In this document: piece by piece, positions 27,178 to 34,646 of the stretch
How the letters are laid out: the number at the start of each line of letters is the position of its first letter
Numbering within the stretch: the stretch's first letter is position 1
Source: Bradyrhizobium sp. Leo170
GTDB taxonomy: Bacteria; Pseudomonadota; Alphaproteobacteria; Rhizobiales; Xanthobacteraceae
Reading direction: 5' to 3'
DNA length: 39,296 nt
Assembly (NCBI RefSeq): GCF_004296405.1
Contig: NZ_PSRR01000040.1
Coordinates: forward strand, 1-39,296
Notes under the pieces: generated by a model
What the model was told of the DNA's origin: nothing
The model's input: only the letters and a program-made list of their open reading frames with translations
Database searches by the model: none
Made by a program: the position numbers and the translations under genes

Positions 27178-27671
27178 GCGGAACGCCTCTGATCGGAATT
27201 CGCGAGAGTATTCTGGGCTTCAAGTACGGCTTCCGTGATGCCGGCATAGGCGCCGCAGCGGCAGAGATTGCCGCTCATGCCTTCGCGCACGCGCTCGGGA
27301 TCATCGCCGGCCTGACCTTCGGTGATCAGTCCGATGCCGCTCATGACCTGGCCGGGCGTGCAGAAGCCGCATTGGAAGGCGTCATGGGCGATGAAAGCGG
27401 CCTGCACCGGATGGAGCTGGTCGCCATGCGCGACACCTTCGATGGTGAGGATGTCGGCGCCGTCCTGGCTCACCGCCAAGGCGAGGCAGGAATTGATGCG
27501 CCGCCCGTCGACCAGGACGGTGCAGGCGCCGCATTGGCCGCGGTCGCACCCCTTCTTGGTGCCGGTCAGATCAAGACGCTCGCGCAAGAGATCGAGCAGC
27601 GTGACGCGGGGGTCGTCGAGCTCGATCTCCCGCCGCACACCATTCACGGTGAGGCTGATGGAGAAATTCAT
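27174..27671 (-). CDS. paoA: [2Fe-2S] subunit of aldehyde oxidoreductase (PaoA/YagT-like)
   Basis: A 165-residue iron-sulfur subunit. The plant-ferredoxin-type cluster ligands are C42, C47, C50 and C62 ([15 protein letters not shown] ... NSCLAL), and the helical-domain cluster ligands are C101, C104, C137 and C139 ([12 protein letters not shown] ... LCRCG). E. coli PaoA carries a Tat signal; this protein has no leader, so the complex should be cytoplasmic. CGGAG six bases before the ATG supports the start. It is first in an operon with the other two subunits and diverges from a TetR gene. Confidence 0.95.
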   Translation of the reverse strand: MNFSISLTVNGVRREIELDDPRVTLLDLLRERLDLTGTKKGCDRGQCGACTVLVDGRRINSCLALAVSQDGADILTIEGVAHGDQLHPVQAAFIAHDAFQCGFCTPGQVMSGIGLITEGQAGDDPERVREGMSGNLCRCGAYAGITEAVLEAQNTLANSDQRRSA

Positions 27672-27701
27672 GCAGGGCTCCGATCAGTGCTATGGTGAAA
27701 T

Positions 27702-27717
27702 TGTTACAGTGGTAACG
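27702..27717. promoter_or_regulatory. Candidate operator near the paoA start
   Basis: GTTAC-agtg-GTAAC (27703-27716) is a perfect 5-bp inverted repeat, 32 bases upstream of the paoA start codon, where a repressor would block transcription. GTTAC half-sites of this type are common for AcrR/TetR proteins. It is short enough to arise by chance. Confidence 0.35.
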
Positions 27718-27781
27718 CGCCGCCGGCGGCCGCCAATGTGTCGATCGGCGGACCTTTGCAGGCCGGGTACTCATCGCATAT

Positions 27782-27798
27782 ACGGAGGCGTCCTCCGT
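27782..27798. promoter_or_regulatory. Candidate TetR operator, 7-bp perfect inverted repeat
   Basis: ACGGAGG-cgt-CCTCCGT is a perfect palindrome 30 bases before the TetR start codon in the divergent region with paoABC. The position and 17-base size suit an autoregulatory TetR site. Because it contains CCTCC and GGAGG it could also fold in the mRNA leader next to the ribosome site. Confidence 0.5.
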
Positions 27799-27827
27799 TT
27801 TACAAGGGAGGGGTGATCACAAATCTG

Positions 27828-28469
27828 ATGGCCAGTCAGTTCGCAGGATTAGTTCGCAAGCCACGCGCGGATGCCGTGCGCAACCGGGAGCGCGTGCTGG
27901 AAGCGGCGAAAGCCGTGTTCAGCGCCGGCGGCCCCGAGGCCAGCCTGGAGGCTGTGGCGCGGCACGCCGGCGTCGGCATCGGAACGCTCTACCGTCACTT
28001 TCCGACTCGCGAGGCATTGTATGAAGCGGTGTATCGGCGCGAGGTGGATCAGCTCGGCGATCTCGCGGAGCAATTGAACGATGAGGCGGACCCGGTCGAA
28101 GCGCTGCGGCATTGGCTGCACGCCAACGTCCAGTTCGTCGCCACCAAGAAGGGCATGGCGGCCGCGCTGGCGCTGGTCGCCCACGGCTCCCCCGAGCTCC
28201 ACGCCTACTCGCTCGACCGACTGACCAAGGCGATCGCCGCGCTGCTTGCGCGCGCCGTCGCCGCCGGCGAGATCCGCGCCGACATCAGCGCCGAGGACGT
28301 CCTGCGCGCCCTGATCGGCCTCTGCTACATGCACGACCAGGCAGGCTGGCAATCGACCGTGCTGCGGCTGTTGGATGTGTTCATTGACGGGCTGCGGGTG
28401 CAACGGGCGCGCGAGACGGCGGCGCCAAAACCAAAGCCGGTGAAGAAGGCTGCGAAGCGCAAGCGCTGA
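27828..28469 (+). CDS. TetR/AcrR-family repressor, probable regulator of paoABC
   Basis: About 213 residues. The helix-turn-helix is at about 34-56 (SLEAVARHAGVGIGTLYRHFPTREALYEAVY), very typical of TetR proteins, and the tail is Lys-rich (KPKPVKKAAKRKR). I start at the ATG at 27828. A purine-rich GGGAGGGG lies 10-16 bases upstream, a loose spacing; a GTG at 27813 overlaps that site. It diverges from the paoABC-like operon, and two candidate operators lie in between. The ligand may be an aldehyde, by inference only. Confidence 0.9.
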   Translation: MASQFAGLVRKPRADAVRNRERVLEAAKAVFSAGGPEASLEAVARHAGVGIGTLYRHFPTREALYEAVYRREVDQLGDLAEQLNDEADPVEALRHWLHANVQFVATKKGMAAALALVAHGSPELHAYSLDRLTKAIAALLARAVAAGEIRADISAEDVLRALIGLCYMHDQAGWQSTVLRLLDVFIDGLRVQRARETAAPKPKPVKKAAKRKR

Positions 28470-28480
28470 CCGCGCACACC

Positions 28481-28556
28481 GTCATTGCGAGCGAAGCGAA
28501 GCAATCCACGTCTCCACAAGCGGCGCTATGGATCGCTTCGCTGCGCTCGCAATGAC
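28481..28556. repeat. Long palindromic intergenic repeat (28-bp arms)
   Basis: Arms at 28481-28508 and 28529-28556 are complementary at 26 of 28 positions around a 20-base loop. The outer GTCATTGCGAGCG/CGCTCGCAATGAC ends are typical of a repeat class abundant between genes in Bradyrhizobium. It follows the TetR stop codon by 11 bases and may protect or end that transcript. Confidence 0.8.
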
Positions 28557-28562
28557 ACAGGC

Positions 28563-28686
28563 GTAGGGTGGGCAAAGGCGCACAGCGCCGTGCCCACCAT
28601 CAGGCACTCCGCTCGTGAATGGTGGGCACGCTTCCGCCGTCGTTCGTGGACGGGTCACGGCACGCAAGTCGCTTTGCCCACCCTAC
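28563..28686. repeat. Nested palindromic repeat (15-bp outer, 12-bp inner arms)
   Basis: The outer arms GTAGGGTGGGCAAAG (28563-28577) and its perfect complement (28672-28686) enclose a perfect 12-bp inner pair at 28589-28600 and 28619-28630. It lies between the convergent TetR and dadA-like genes, immediately after a different repeat class. The GGGTGGGCAAAG ends are again familiar from Bradyrhizobium intergenic regions. Confidence 0.8.
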
Positions 28687-28699
28687 GGCAGCGAGCAAC

Positions 28700-29965
28700 T
28701 CACCCGAACCGGTGATCGTAGCGCGCGATCGACAGCTCGCTCACATCGATCTCCGGCTTGCGTCCGGACAAGAGGTCCGCAAGCACCCTGCCCGACCCGC
28801 AGGCCATGGTCCAGCCGAGCGTGCCATGGCCGCTGTTGAGATGGAGATTGCCGTACCTTGTCGCGCCGATCACCGGCGGTCCGTCAGGCGTCATCGGCCG
28901 CAAGCCGCTCCAGAACGTCGCCTTGGCAAGATCGCCACCGCGCGGAAACAGATCCGTCACCGAATGATCGAGCGTCGCGCGACGCGCGGCATAGAGCTTG
29001 TCGGAATAGCCTGATATCTCCGCGGTGCCGCCGACGCGGATGCGGTCGCCGAGCCGGGTGATTGCGACCTTGTAGCTCTCGTCCATAACAGTCGATTCCG
29101 GCGCACCGCTGGCATCCACGATCGGCACCGTGATCGAATAGCCCTTCACCGGATAGACCGGCAGCGAAATGCCGAGCGGCCTGAGCAGGCGCGGCGACCA
29201 GCTTCCGAGCGCGACGACATAGGCGTCGGCCTGCAGCACGCCCTTGCTGGTCGCAACGCCGGTGACGCGCGAGGCATCCGCGATCACGCCATCGATGGCG
29301 ACGTTGAATTCGAAACGCACGCCGAGCTTTTCCGCCTCAACCGCCAGCGCCTGCGTGAACATGTGGCAATCGCCGGTCTCGTCCTGCGGCAGCCGCAGCC
29401 CGCCGGCGATCTTGTCCTTCACGGCTGATAGCGCCGGCTCGACGGCAATGCAGCCCTCGCGATCGAGCACCTCGAAAGGAACGCCATATTGCTTGAGCAC
29501 CGCGATGTCGCCGGCGGTGTGGTCGAGCTGGGAGGCGTAGCGGAACAATTGCAGCGTGCCGCGGGAGCGCTCGTCATAGCGGATGCCGATTTCGTTGCGC
29601 AACGCGCGCAGGCAGTCGCGGCTATATTCCGCGATCGGGATCATCCGGCTCTTGTTCACCGCGTAGCGCTCCGCGGTGCAGTTGCGCAGCATCTTCAACA
29701 GCCAGATCCACATCGCGGGATCTGGCTTCGGCCGGACCACCAGCGGACCGTGCTTCATCAACAGCCATTTGATAGCCTTGATCGGCACGCCAGGGCCGGC
29801 CCAGGGCGAAGAGTAGCCAGGCGAGACCTCGCCGGCATTGGCAAAGGAGGTTTCCAGCGCAGGCTTCGGCTGCCGGTCGACAACCGTCACCTCATGGCCG
29901 GCACGCGCGAGATAAAAGGCCGACGTGACGCCGATGACGCCGCTGCCGAGGATAATGACTTTCAC
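28700..29965 (-). CDS. dadA: D-amino-acid dehydrogenase (DadA family)
   Basis: An FAD enzyme that deaminates D-amino acids and passes electrons to the respiratory chain, about 421 residues. The N-terminal dinucleotide fold is [24 protein letters not shown], followed by the family's [20 protein letters not shown] block; the C-terminal [14 protein letters not shown] and [17 protein letters not shown] are also diagnostic. The open frame continues 666 bases upstream over the aminotransferase end, but the fold begins at the GTG at 29965, with GGGAG ten bases before it. It is 68 bases downstream of a class III aminotransferase on the same strand and is probably co-transcribed with it. Confidence 0.95.
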   Translation of the reverse strand: MKVIILGSGVIGVTSAFYLARAGHEVTVVDRQPKPALETSFANAGEVSPGYSSPWAGPGVPIKAIKWLLMKHGPLVVRPKPDPAMWIWLLKMLRNCTAERYAVNKSRMIPIAEYSRDCLRALRNEIGIRYDERSRGTLQLFRYASQLDHTAGDIAVLKQYGVPFEVLDREGCIAVEPALSAVKDKIAGGLRLPQDETGDCHMFTQALAVEAEKLGVRFEFNVAIDGVIADASRVTGVATSKGVLQADAYVVALGSWSPRLLRPLGISLPVYPVKGYSITVPIVDASGAPESTVMDESYKVAITRLGDRIRVGGTAEISGYSDKLYAARRATLDHSVTDLFPRGGDLAKATFWSGLRPMTPDGPPVIGATRYGNLHLNSGHGTLGWTMACGSGRVLADLLSGRKPEIDVSELSIARYDHRFG

Positions 29966-30033
29966 GCTTTTCAGGCTCCCGCCGCGGCATGACTTGCCGC
30001 TGCAAATAATCTCCGCAACGGCTGGAGCAAGGG

Positions 30034-31362
30034 TCAGGCCACTCGCTTGATGGCGTCGCCGAGGATCGACACCATGTCGTCGATATGGCTGCGCTCGACA
30101 ATCAAAGGCGGCGACATCGCAACGGAGTCGCCGCTCTGGCGCAAATAGAGGCCATGATTGAAACAATCGACCATCAGGTCGTAGCCGCGCGCGCCGACCG
30201 CGCCGTCGCGCGGAGCGACTTCGACAGCGCCCATCAGGCCAATGTCGCGGATATCGATCACGTTCGGAAGGCCCTTGAGCTGATGCAGCGCATCGCGCCA
30301 GTACTCGGCGAGCGAAGCACCGCGCGTCAGCAAGCCTTCGTCCTTGTAGATGTCGAGCGTCGCAAGGCCGGCGGCACAGGCCACCGGATGCGCGGAATAC
30401 GTGTAGCCGTGGAACAGCTCGATCTGGCTTTCCGGCCCGGTCATCAGCCCGTCGTAGATCTTGCGGCTGGCGAACACCGCGCCGCAGGGAACGGTGCCGT
30501 TGGTGATGCCCTTCGCGGTCGTCATCAGGTCGGGCGTCACGCCGAAGAACTGCGACGCGAACGGCGTGCCGAGTCGGCCGAAGCCGGTGATAACTTCGTC
30601 GAAGATCAGGAGGATGCCGTGCTTGTCGCACAATTCGCGCAGCCGCTGCAGATAGCCTTGCGGCGGCGGCAGCACCGCAGTCGAGCCCGGCACCGGCTCG
30701 ACGATCACGGCAGCAATGGTCTCGGCGCCATGCAGCGCCACCAGCCGCTCGACGTCGTCGGCGAGTTCAGCGCCATGAAGCGGCTGATCCTTGGCAAACG
30801 CGTTGCGGGCGAGATCATGGGTATGGCGGATATGGTCGACGCCGGGCAGATGGGTCGCAAACGCGCGGCGGTTGGCCACCATGCCGCCGACCGACATGCC
30901 GCCAAAACCGACGCCGTGATAGCCACGCTCGCGGCCGATCAGGCGCGTGCGGGTCGGCTGGCCGGCGGCGCGGTGATAGGCGAGCGCGATCTTCAGCGCG
31001 GTATCGACCGACTCTGAGCCCGAATTGGTGAAGAAGACGCGATCCAATCCCTTCGGGGCGATCGCCGCCAGGCGCTCGGCGAAATCGAACGCGATCGGAT
31101 GGCCCATCTGGAACGACGGCGCGAAATCCAGCGTCATCAATTGCCGCTCGACCGCTGCGGCGATCTGCTTGCGGCCGTGGCCGGCATTGACGCACCAGAG
31201 CCCGGCCGAGCCGTCGATCACCTTCCGCCCGTCGACGCTCGTGTAATACATGCCCTCGGCGGAGGCGAACAGCCGCGGCGTCTCCTTGAACTGCCGGTTG
31301 GCCGTGAACGGCATCCAGAACGAATCGAGCTTGATGGTGTTCGGAATCTGATGAACGGTCAC
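30034..31362 (-). CDS. Class III aminotransferase, beta-alanine--pyruvate type
   Basis: A PLP-dependent omega-aminotransferase of 442 residues that moves an amino group from an omega-amino acid or amine to a keto acid, usually pyruvate. The PLP lysine is K284 (TTAKGITNG), the pyridine-N aspartate is in [10 protein letters not shown] (D256), and the phosphate loop is [12 protein letters not shown]. The N-terminal [15 protein letters not shown] is typical of beta-alanine--pyruvate aminotransferases. The GTG at 31362 has GGAG seven bases upstream and is preferred over an ATG 12 codons earlier. It diverges from an XRE-cupin regulator and precedes dadA; together these suggest use of D-amino acids or amines as carbon and nitrogen sources. 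Confidence 0.93.
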   Translation of the reverse strand: MTVHQIPNTIKLDSFWMPFTANRQFKETPRLFASAEGMYYTSVDGRKVIDGSAGLWCVNAGHGRKQIAAAVERQLMTLDFAPSFQMGHPIAFDFAERLAAIAPKGLDRVFFTNSGSESVDTALKIALAYHRAAGQPTRTRLIGRERGYHGVGFGGMSVGGMVANRRAFATHLPGVDHIRHTHDLARNAFAKDQPLHGAELADDVERLVALHGAETIAAVIVEPVPGSTAVLPPPQGYLQRLRELCDKHGILLIFDEVITGFGRLGTPFASQFFGVTPDLMTTAKGITNGTVPCGAVFASRKIYDGLMTGPESQIELFHGYTYSAHPVACAAGLATLDIYKDEGLLTRGASLAEYWRDALHQLKGLPNVIDIRDIGLMGAVEVAPRDGAVGARGYDLMVDCFNHGLYLRQSGDSVAMSPPLIVERSHIDDMVSILGDAIKRVA

Positions 31363-31439
31363 GGCGTCGCTCCACTGCTGACACCAGCAGCCGAACACGC
31401 TCCGAAACGCGCAACAAGTCCTTTTCTGCCCTGCTGCAA

Positions 31440-31487
31440 CCCATTGATCTCATTGGGGCGGACGCGGCATATTTGCGCGATCCGCAA
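31440..31487. promoter_or_regulatory. Candidate XRE operators in the divergent region
   Basis: Two imperfect or short palindromes lie between the aminotransferase and XRE-cupin genes: CCCATTGATCTCATTGGG at 31440-31457 (14 of 18 positions symmetrical) and TTGCG-cgatc-CGCAA at 31473-31487 (perfect 5-bp arms). Either could be the regulator's site; neither is strong alone. Confidence 0.35.
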
Positions 31488-31509
31488 CACCTGCAACAGG
31501 ACTTCTCCC

Positions 31510-32058
31510 ATGAGCGTCGATATCGGTGGACGGCTGCGATTCATTCGCGCGCAGCAGAAGCTGTCGCAGCGCGAACTCGCCAAGCGGTCCGGCGTCACCA
31601 ATTCGACGATCTCGCTGATCGAGTCCAACCAGATGAACCCATCCGTCGGCGCGTTGAAGCGCATCCTCGACGGCATTCCGATGGGACTGGCGGAATTCTT
31701 CGCGCTCGAGCCGGAGCGCCGCCGCAAGGTGTTCTATCGCTCCGACGAACTGACCGAGATCGGCAAGAAGCCGATCTCCTATCGCCAGGTCGGTGACAAT
31801 CTGTTCGGCCGGAGCCTGCAGATCCTGAAAGAGCGCTATGAGCCCGGCAGCGATACCGGCCGCGTGCCGCTGGTGCATGACGGCGAGGAAGGCGGCATCG
31901 TGGTCTCGGGCAAGCTCGAGGTGACCGTCGATGACGAGCGCCGCATCCTCAATCCCGGCGACGCCTATTATTTCGAAAGCCGCCGCCCGCATCGCTTCCG
32001 CTGCGTCGGCGGCAAGCCCTGCGACGTGATCAGCGCCTGCACCCCGCCGACATTCTGA
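31510..32058 (+). CDS. XRE-cupin transcriptional regulator (PuuR type)
   Basis: A 182-residue regulator with an N-terminal XRE helix-turn-helix (about 6-60, GGRLRFIRAQQKLSQRELAKRSG-like start, then NSTISLIESNQMNPSVGALKRIL) and a C-terminal cupin (about 105-178, VSGKLEVTVDDERRILNPGDAYYFES). This layout matches PuuR, the putrescine-utilisation repressor. AGGA eight bases upstream supports the ATG. It diverges from the aminotransferase-dadA pair and probably controls it in response to an amine or amino acid. Confidence 0.92.
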   Translation: MSVDIGGRLRFIRAQQKLSQRELAKRSGVTNSTISLIESNQMNPSVGALKRILDGIPMGLAEFFALEPERRRKVFYRSDELTEIGKKPISYRQVGDNLFGRSLQILKERYEPGSDTGRVPLVHDGEEGGIVVSGKLEVTVDDERRILNPGDAYYFESRRPHRFRCVGGKPCDVISACTPPTF

Positions 32059-32060
32059 AC

Positions 32061-32075
32061 GCGGCAAGCTGCCGC
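32061..32075. terminator. Short GC hairpin between convergent genes
   Basis: GCGGCA (32061-32066) and TGCCGC (32070-32075) pair perfectly around a three-base loop, directly after the XRE-cupin stop and before the end of the convergent 33-residue gene. There is no T-tract, so terminator function is tentative. Confidence 0.4.
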
Positions 32076-32081
32076 ACGGCT

Positions 32082-32183
32082 TCACAGATTGCGGGTCTGC
32101 TTGTCGCCCCAGGCGATGGCCGCCGCGATGGTCAGGAACATCGCCGTCACGCCGATGACGACCAGGATGGTATCGAGTGTCAT
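32082..32183 (-). CDS. 33-residue single-helix membrane protein
   Basis: A very short gene starting MTLDTILVVIGVTAMF, with one hydrophobic helix (about 5-24) and a charged end (WGDKQTRNL). GGAG seven bases before the ATG is a good ribosome site. I recall similar 30-40-residue proteins with a TILxxIGVxAMF core and a WxDxQTR tail in other Rhizobiales, which supports reality, but I cannot verify this here. It lies 86 bases after the MFS gene on the same strand. Function unknown. Confidence 0.7.
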   Translation of the reverse strand: MTLDTILVVIGVTAMFLTIAAAIAWGDKQTRNL

Positions 32184-32269
32184 GGCTCTTCTCCGTGGTT
32201 GATGGAGAAAAGCTAGCGGATTGCCGACGCCGCGCTTTGCGCTCGATCAAATCCGGAAAGACGTCAGGC

Positions 32270-33568
32270 TTACGCCATCGCCAGCCGCTGCCGCGCGCGG
32301 ATCAGCAGCGTCAGCATGATCGTGACGTTGAGCGCGTTCCAGGCGAGCCCGTTGGCGAAGGCGGCGGCGTAGGAGCCGGTGGCATCGAAGATCACGCCGG
32401 AAATATACCCGCCGAGCGACATGCCGAGTACGGAGGCGAAGATCACGATGCCGACGCGGGTGGCGGCCTCCGCGGCCGGCATCGCCTCGCGGATGATGAT
32501 GGCGTAGCTCGGCACGATGCCGCCCTGGAACAGGCCGAACATCGCCGAGATGATGTAGAGCGAGGTCAGGCTGTCGAAGAACAAATAGAACAGCAGCGCC
32601 GTGCCCTGCGCGACCGAGCCGAGCAGGAGCGTGCGGATGCCGCCGATCCGGTCGGCGAGGAAGCCCGAGCCGATGCGGCTGATGATGCCGAAGCCGAGCA
32701 TGAGGGACAGCATCTCGGCACCGCGCGCGACGCCATAGCCGAGATCGCCGCAATAGGCGACGATATGCACCTGCGGCATCGCCATCGCCACGCAGCAGGC
32801 GACCGCGGCCAGCGAGAGCATCGCCGTCAGCGCGTTGGTGGAGAGCCGCACATTGACGCGTGGCGGCGGCGCATTGAGATGGCTGCGCCGGCTCGCCGCG
32901 CCCGTCAGGCGCCGCAGCACGAACAGCGCGACCGTCATCGCAACCGCGGTGAAGATGCCGATCGCGACATGCGTGGTGCGCCAGCCGAACTGCTGCATGC
33001 CGAGATTCACCAGCGGCGGCCAGATCGTGCCGCCGACGTAGTTGCCGCTGGCGGCAATCGCGACCGCGAGCCCGCGATAGCGCTCAAACCAATGCGAGGC
33101 TTCCGCCATCAACGGCCCGAAGGTTGCCGATGACGACAGCCCGATCGCGAAATGAAACAGGATGAACGACCAGATCGACGGCGAGTAGCCGGCGCCGATA
33201 TAGCCGAGCCCGAGGATGCCGATGCCGAGCCCGATGGCGGTGACGATGCCGTAGCGATCGGTGATCTTGCCGGTCAAGACCCCGCCCGAGCCGAAGCCGA
33301 TCATGACGAGGGTAAAGGCGAGCGACGCGGTCCCTCGCGTGGCGCCGAAATCCCCCTGCACCACCGGCAGCGCCACCACCACCGACCACATGCCCACGCT
33401 GCCGAGCGAGCCGATCACCACGGCAACAGCGAGCCGCAGCCATGCCCGGCGCGAATCGGGAATGAAATGGTCAGGATTTGGGCTGATCTGAGAAGGAATT
33501 TCCACGGCGAGGCCAAACTTCGTCGCGAATTGCCTTGCGGTCAAGCGCTTTGGCGAAATATTGGGCAT
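32270..33568 (-). CDS. MFS transporter, monocarboxylate/OFA-like
   Basis: A 12-helix major-facilitator carrier of about 432 residues. Motif A is visible between helices 2 and 3 (GGVLTGKITDRYG), and the helix 4-5 stretch SSSATFGPLMAEASHWFERYRGLAVAIAAS resembles monocarboxylate and oxalate:formate carriers. I use the ATG at 33568; the hydrophobic core starts near residue 44, and the upstream open frame runs through a palindromic repeat and is not coding. The ribosome site is weak. The substrate is unknown; an organic acid is the best guess. Confidence 0.88.
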   Translation of the reverse strand: MPNISPKRLTARQFATKFGLAVEIPSQISPNPDHFIPDSRRAWLRLAVAVVIGSLGSVGMWSVVVALPVVQGDFGATRGTASLAFTLVMIGFGSGGVLTGKITDRYGIVTAIGLGIGILGLGYIGAGYSPSIWSFILFHFAIGLSSSATFGPLMAEASHWFERYRGLAVAIAASGNYVGGTIWPPLVNLGMQQFGWRTTHVAIGIFTAVAMTVALFVLRRLTGAASRRSHLNAPPPRVNVRLSTNALTAMLSLAAVACCVAMAMPQVHIVAYCGDLGYGVARGAEMLSLMLGFGIISRIGSGFLADRIGGIRTLLLGSVAQGTALLFYLFFDSLTSLYIISAMFGLFQGGIVPSYAIIIREAMPAAEAATRVGIVIFASVLGMSLGGYISGVIFDATGSYAAAFANGLAWNALNVTIMLTLLIRARQRLAMA

Positions 33569-33590
33569 GCAGAGCCGCCCCCTCGCCACG

Positions 33591-33698
33591 CCGTCATTCC
33601 GGGGCTCGCGCAGCGAGAACCCGGAATCCATCTCACCACGACGCATGCGGCCCAATGGATTCCGGGTCTGCGCCTGGCGGCGCATCCCGGAATGACGG
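33591..33698. repeat. Nested palindromic repeat (GTCATTCCGGG class)
   Basis: Perfect outer 13-bp arms at 33591-33603 and 33686-33698 enclose a perfect 12-bp inner pair at 33619-33630 and 33656-33667. The same class starts again at 39151. It lies between the divergent MFS gene and the copper cluster and so probably sits in or near both promoters. Confidence 0.85.
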
Positions 33699-33755
33699 TG
33701 TTCGCGCGCAAGAGAGCCCCTTCCGCCGGCCGCCCACCTGTGCGAAACTTGACTC

Positions 33756-34139
33756 ATGGACATCCGCCAACTGCTCAAGCTCCTGGTCGCGCTGCTGGTG
33801 ACGGCAAGCCTGACCCTGGCGCCGCTCGCCACCCCGGCCGCGGCGGAGCATTTGCTGTCGTCCGCCGGTGTCCAGATGGCGCCGATGGCGGATGATCATG
33901 ACATGGCAGATATGGATATGGCGGACATGCCCTGCTGCCCGGACAAGCAGAAGAGCCCCGCTTGCCAGGATTGTCCGCTGGTTGCGATCTGCATGATGCA
34001 GGTCCTGCTGGCTGGCCCATCGACCAGCATGGTGGAAGTGAACCGGCAGCTCGACGAACAGCTACGTCCGCTCAACGACATCATCGCGGACGGGCTGGCG
34101 CGCCCACCTCCCGACCATCCCCCTCGAACTTTGGCCTGA
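33756..34139 (+). CDS. Exported Met/Cys/His-rich small protein, possible copper binder
   Basis: A 127-residue protein with an N-terminal signal peptide (about 1-30, ending PAAA-E). The middle is rich in metal-binding residues: H48, M50, M53, M55, M58, C60, C61, C70, C73 and C79 (DDHDMADMDMADMPCCP, then ACQDCPLVAICM). Small proteins of this sort occur upstream of copper and heavy-metal efflux genes in proteobacteria (DUF2946-like). It precedes a FixH-domain protein and the Cus-like pump on the same strand, so periplasmic copper binding or sensing is a fair inference. The ribosome site is weak. Confidence 0.75.
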   Translation: MDIRQLLKLLVALLVTASLTLAPLATPAAAEHLLSSAGVQMAPMADDHDMADMDMADMPCCPDKQKSPACQDCPLVAICMMQVLLAGPSTSMVEVNRQLDEQLRPLNDIIADGLARPPPDHPPRTLA

Positions 34140-34238
34140 CCGGCGTCACGGCGCCGGACGCTGCCGCGTGGCTTGCGACGCCGCGCGGATGACACGTGCT
34201 GCGCGAGCGGCAGACCAAAGCAATCGAGGAATGGAAAA

Positions 34239-34646
34239 ATGAAATCGTTCAACCACAGGCGCGCCATATCGGCGGCGCTCATCGGCATGGCCATACTGGG
34301 CACGATCGGCACCGCGCGGGCCGAGATCAAGGACTACGAATTCCAACTGGTCGATCAGACCGTCCAAGCGGGAGCGGACAAGATCATCGCGGTTCGGCTG
34401 GTCAACAAGAAGACCGGCAAGCCGGTGCCGGACGCAGTGATCTTCGCCACGCGGCTGGATATGGCGCCCGACGGCATGCAGGAGATGGCGACCAAGGTCA
34501 CCGCCGTGCCCGGCGGCGAGCCGGGATTGTACAAGTTCAAGGCCACTCTGGGCATGGCCGGCCGCTGGCAGCTTTCGCTCGGCGCCAAGGTGCAGGGCGA
34601 AACCGGCGCGGTCGAAAACAAGCTCGTCGTCACGGCCCAGAAATGA
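34239..34646 (+). CDS. FixH/YtkA-like periplasmic protein
   Basis: A 135-residue exported protein. A signal peptide spans about 1-28 (MAILGTIGTARA-E). The rest is a beta-sandwich-type FixH/YtkA-like domain with Met residues in ATRLDMAPDGMQEMATKV and the family's PGLYKFKATLGMAGRWQLSL. AGGA eight bases upstream supports the ATG. Its stop overlaps the start of the CusB-like gene by four bases (ATGA). In this context it could hand copper to the pump, as CusF does in E. coli, although it is not a CusF homologue by fold. Confidence 0.85.
   Translation: MKSFNHRRAISAALIGMAILGTIGTARAEIKDYEFQLVDQTVQAGADKIIAVRLVNKKTGKPVPDAVIFATRLDMAPDGMQEMATKVTAVPGGEPGLYKFKATLGMAGRWQLSLGAKVQGETGAVENKLVVTAQK

Noticed and set aside
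28481..28686. Possible CRISPR array from repeated palindromes
   Set aside because: The repeats belong to different classes, are each single, and have no regular spacer; no cas genes are present.
29966..30631. Upstream extension of the dadA reading frame
   Set aside because: It overlaps the end of the aminotransferase gene in another frame and is Arg-rich noise; the FAD fold starts at the GTG at 29965.
33569..33832. N-terminal extension of the MFS frame
   Set aside because: It reads through the palindromic repeat at 33591-33698, so it is not coding.
34196..34642. Upstream extension of the cusB reading frame
   Set aside because: It overlaps the FixH-domain gene out of frame; the ATGA overlap at 34643 gives a normal start.
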